A stretch of DNA of 64,000 nt from Pyropia yezoensis (Eukaryota; Rhodophyta; Bangiophyceae; Bangiales; Bangiaceae): NCBI GenBank assembly GCA_009829735.1, contig CM020618.1, forward strand, positions 33,518,894 through 33,582,893, in the 5' to 3' direction. Numbering within the stretch: position 1 is the stretch's first letter; the number at the start of each line of letters is the position of its first letter. The notes under the pieces are model-generated. The model did not search any database. It was not told the origin of the DNA and worked only from the letters and a program-made list of their open reading frames with translations. A program made the translations under genes and the position numbers. Positions 61,676 through 64,000 of the stretch are shown here, one piece after another.

Positions 61676-62823
61676 CGAGGTGGCCGGGACGCCTCGACGC
61701 ACTCCGCCACCGGAGCAGCACCAGTAGCCGCCAGACGCTTCCGCTCTTCCAGGTACGCCTGCCGGCCCTCCTGGAAAGTAGCGAAGGTCTCCGACCAACG
61801 CTGGGCCAAGCCATGGCGGGTCAAGGTTGCCAGAAGCTTACCAACCACCCGACTGTCCGACACCTGGCCGCTATCCGCGCAAGCAAACAACTGGTCGACC
61901 ACGTCGTTCAAGACGCTGGCATACGTGCCCAGCGCCAAGGAAGACCAGACGCCCTCGACCAGCACCGGAAGACGGCCCAGCTGGTCCTCGATCATACCGA
62001 CGTCGTACTGGTCGCACGCCGGGCCACCTTGGGTCACGTACCAGTCTGGCACACGAGAGCGAGAAATGCGCAGTGTCGGCGCCGGGATCTCAAACCGATC
62101 CGAGGATGCCACACCCCGACGGCTAGCAGCGGCGCCGGAAACAGGGGTCCCCAACTCGAGGGTGGGCACTGAGCCCCCACCAGCCGTAAAAGTCGCCCGA
62201 GGAGGAACGGCCGGAGTAGTCAACGACCGGATGAAGATGCCGGGAGCAACGCCAAGAGCCGCAGCAGGCAAGCGCGGTGCTGGAGGAGCCTGGAGCACCG
62301 GTACAGGTAGAGCTGGGCGCACATGCGCCGGCGACGGTGAAGGCGAAGCAAACGGTGCGACAGGCGCAACCGGAAGAAGTTGAGCCGCTGCAGACGCCCG
62401 ACCAACCGCCACGGCCCATCCCGACTCTTGTACCGGCGGCCCAGTCGGCAGAAGATCCAGAGCGTTTGGCGCAGGAAGACCTCCCAGCTGCGGCCACGCC
62501 GGCAGCGGCGTCGCCAGCTGCACCTTGGCAGGAGATGACTGGTAGACCACCTGCACTAAACCCGGGCCATCCCGACGCGGGCTGTTCTGGTCTGCAATCT
62601 GGTTCAAGACGCTCCGGTCATGCACCGGGAGTTGACGATGGAAGTCGATCATCGCCTGGAAGGGCTGCTTGTACTCCTCGTCCTGGCTACACAAGAAGTC
62701 GACGGTCAGCTTGTCATCAATCCAGAACATCATGAGGTCTGCGAGAAGCCAGAGCCGGTTGAACACCAAGACATCGTGGAGACAGTAGTTGGCGGCCAAC
62801 AGCGTCATCTCGGAGCTGGACAT
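61585..62823 (-). CDS. Antisense ORF of gypsy-1, unknown protein
   Basis: An intact 412-codon frame from ATG 62823, opposite to gag-pol, between pol and the 3' LTR, starting 177 bp from that LTR. The N-terminal ~100 residues look helical and hydrophobic (LLAANYCLHDVLVFNRLW, FQAMIDFHRQLP). The middle is Pro/Ala-rich. A C-terminal part looks folded (DRFEIPAPTLRISRS, DWYVTQGGPACDQYDV, YASVLNDVVDQLFACA). No domain recognised, and no similarity by eye to the gypsy-2 antisense proteins. It is the only long gypsy-1 frame without a stop. Confidence 0.55.
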   Translation of the reverse strand: MSSSEMTLLAANYCLHDVLVFNRLWLLADLMMFWIDDKLTVDFLCSQDEEYKQPFQAMIDFHRQLPVHDRSVLNQIADQNSPRRDGPGLVQVVYQSSPAKVQLATPLPAWPQLGGLPAPNALDLLPTGPPVQESGWAVAVGRASAAAQLLPVAPVAPFASPSPSPAHVRPALPVPVLQAPPAPRLPAAALGVAPGIFIRSLTTPAVPPRATFTAGGGSVPTLELGTPVSGAAASRRGVASSDRFEIPAPTLRISRSRVPDWYVTQGGPACDQYDVGMIEDQLGRLPVLVEGVWSSLALGTYASVLNDVVDQLFACADSGQVSDSRVVGKLLATLTRHGLAQRWSETFATFQEGRQAYLEERKRLAATGAAPVAECVEASRPPRYVIPSSFGSHRGAEAALGDGPLAQRPRRE

Positions 62824-63000
62824 GTCGTCCAGAACCAGGGGGAACGGGGTGCTGAAGGTGAAGGAGGGGGGCAGGGCTGGGGAAGGTGATCACGCTCGGG
62901 GTGAACACGCTCGACCTCGGCGCAGGTGTGGGCGTGCTCGCGGCTGTGCACGGTGGCACCGGGTACGGCCCGAGGACGTGCCGGACTAGGGAGGGAGCTA
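62824..63000 (+). other. Gypsy-1 polypurine tract region
   Basis: Ends in a purine-rich AGGGAGGGAG just before the 3' LTR, the expected plus-strand primer. It is also the 5' leader of the antisense ORF on the other strand. Confidence 0.5.
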
Positions 63001-63573
63001 TGTAGCCTCCCGGGCCCCGACTTGGCGCCGACCCGGGATAGCGATTAGGGGGCACCAGGTGCCAGAACACGCCTGCTGTGTCAGGATGGTTGGCGGCCGT
63101 GGCCCGTGCCCGGCACTGGGATGCGGTGGACTACGCTATCCGCACGTGAAAGAGGGACTTCTGATGGGTTTTTGCATATTTGTGAGGGACTTGATTTCCG
63201 AGAATTTGAGTGTGAGATTAGTGAGCGGGAATAGAATTAGTACTGATAGTGGCCCCCGACCTGACGAGGTTAGACTCGGGTCGGGGCCACTCGGGGGTAG
63301 GGGGGGGCTACCTGGCTAGCGTGCCGAGGCTCCCCCAGATGCACGTTAATAGGGACAGCGAGGCGCCCATGGCCCGCGCCCACAGGGAAGAAAGACAACT
63401 GCGCGTTTGCTTTCCTCTTCCCCGTGTGCACTACCGTGCGTATCTGTTTGCTCTGCGAGCAGGCACGTGGGGCAACAGGCATACCACTCTCGTAGTTCCC
63501 CTTTCTGTGTTACCTGTCCTTTTCCCCCGGGGGATACTGACACGTATCTGAAAGGATCGAGTTTTGTACCACG
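63001..63573 (+). repeat. 3' LTR of gypsy-1
   Basis: 573 bp, TGTAGC to ACCACG, followed by the target copy CAGTC (63,574-63,578). It carries the same 42-nt hairpin (63,249-63,290) as the 5' copy. Confidence 0.93.
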
Positions 63574-63685
63574 CAGTCGACCCCGACTTCCCTACCTCCC
63601 TCCTCCCCCACCTCCAGCACCCACAGAGCCTCCCCGCACGACCTTATCAAAGTCCACATCGACCCCCTCGGACTCAACCCACTGC

Positions 63686-64000
63686 TTAGACAGCCACCCA
63701 CGGCAGACCAAGCGCCTTCACGATCTCCACCCGCCGCGCATACCCCGCGGAGAGCAAGATATCACGGCCCGCACCCGCCATGGGGATGCTGCCGGGCTGT
63801 TCATCCGGGTCCTCACGGTCTGCGTCGTGCGCCGCGTCCCGCGCCTCCAGAAAGTTATGTAGACCCACGCAGGCCTCCTGCACAGACGCAGACAAAATAG
63901 CGTGCGCGTAGATCGTCCGCAAGTGTGACAGCGGCCTTTGAGACGCCCGAAAGCATTCTCCACAACAACACGCATTTTTGTACGCTAATGATTGAAGCGC
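63686..64000 (-). pseudogene. HARBI1-like DDE transposase, C-terminal end (partial)
   Basis: The minus-strand frame enters from the right edge with VVVENAFGRLKGR, the block carrying the third catalytic acid in HARBI1-type nucleases. It continues, one frame over, as LRTIYAHAILSASVQEACVGLHNFLEARD to TAA at 63,686-63,688. The frame change near 63.92 kb is an indel or a missed small intron. It faces the ORF1-like gene at 42.76 kb across the retrotransposon insertion, matching the convergent layout of Harbinger-1. The first two catalytic acids lie outside the window. Confidence 0.7.

Larger units (their letters stand above)
44090..63578 (+). mobile_element. Ty3/gypsy LTR retrotransposon gypsy-1 (host of a nested element)
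   Basis: Complete but decayed element between identical 5-bp duplications CAGTC (44,090-44,094 and 63,574-63,578). Order: LTR, primer site, gag with zinc knuckle, protease, reverse transcriptase, RNase H, integrase (broken by gypsy-2 at 49,968), integrase C-terminus with chromodomain, antisense ORF, purine tract, LTR. The protease-RT-RNase H-integrase order with chromodomain identifies the Ty3/gypsy chromovirus-like type. Many stops and several frameshifts make it non-autonomous. Without gypsy-2 it would be about 8.8 kb. Confidence 0.93.

Noticed and set aside
1..64000. CRISPR arrays, bacterial operons, tRNA or rRNA genes
   Set aside because: No regularly spaced direct repeats with unique spacers, no ribosome-binding-site pattern, and no recognisable tRNA or rRNA sequence; the gene content is eukaryotic.

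Overview
The window looks like nuclear DNA of a GC-rich eukaryote, most likely a red alga of the Porphyra/Pyropia type. This is inference from very high GC with poly-G/C tracts, long host genes without introns behind pyrimidine-rich leaders, a plant-lineage FHA-AAA+ ATPase, plant-type PIF/Harbinger transposons and Ty3/gypsy retrotransposons with chromodomains. No rRNA, tRNA or CRISPR array was found.

Layout. 1-3.06 kb: decayed minus-strand Ty3/gypsy fragment (gag, zinc knuckle, protease), its primer-binding site and a candidate LTR; pol lies off the left edge. 3.06-7.6 kb: AT-richer non-coding DNA, a weak small ORF and a 744-bp element with 47-bp terminal inverted repeats. 7.6-27.4 kb: the host gene block, with a makorin-type E3 ubiquitin ligase (-), a membrane-anchored GT61 glycosyltransferase (+), a 2449-residue FHA-AAA+ ATPase (-) and a P-type (PMCA-like) Ca2+-ATPase (-). 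27.4-34.6 kb: gene-poor, low-complexity DNA with long homopolymer and triplet tracts, palindromes, minisatellites and a 28-bp inverted repeat pair.

34.6-40.0 kb: a PIF/Harbinger element with convergent genes, a DDE transposase (+) and a trihelix/Myb-like ORF1 (-), separated by a ~130-bp-period minisatellite framed by mirror-image T-tract hairpins. 42.8 kb to the right edge: what looks like a second convergent Harbinger unit, with an ORF1-like gene at 42.76-43.82 kb (+) and a HARBI1-like transposase tail at 63.69-64.0 kb (-). The two halves are pushed apart by an LTR retrotransposon (gypsy-1, 44,095-63,573, + strand, 5-bp target duplication CAGTC). Gypsy-1 is itself split inside its integrase by another LTR retrotransposon (gypsy-2, 49,973-60,679, - strand). 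The right part is therefore a three-layer nest.

The most unusual point is that both LTR elements carry a long ORF module in antisense to gag-pol, in the same slot between pol and the 3' LTR. In gypsy-2 it has a TATA-like box and a good start context and spans about 2.4 kb in three linked reading segments; in gypsy-1 it is one 412-codon ORF. I recognise neither product. Gypsy-2 also shows a textbook -1 frameshift heptamer (GGGAAAC) two codons before the gag stop, in exactly the phase needed to reach pol. All three gypsy copies share one primer-binding-site pattern. All element copies carry in-frame stops and frameshifts, so they are probably not autonomous in this assembly.
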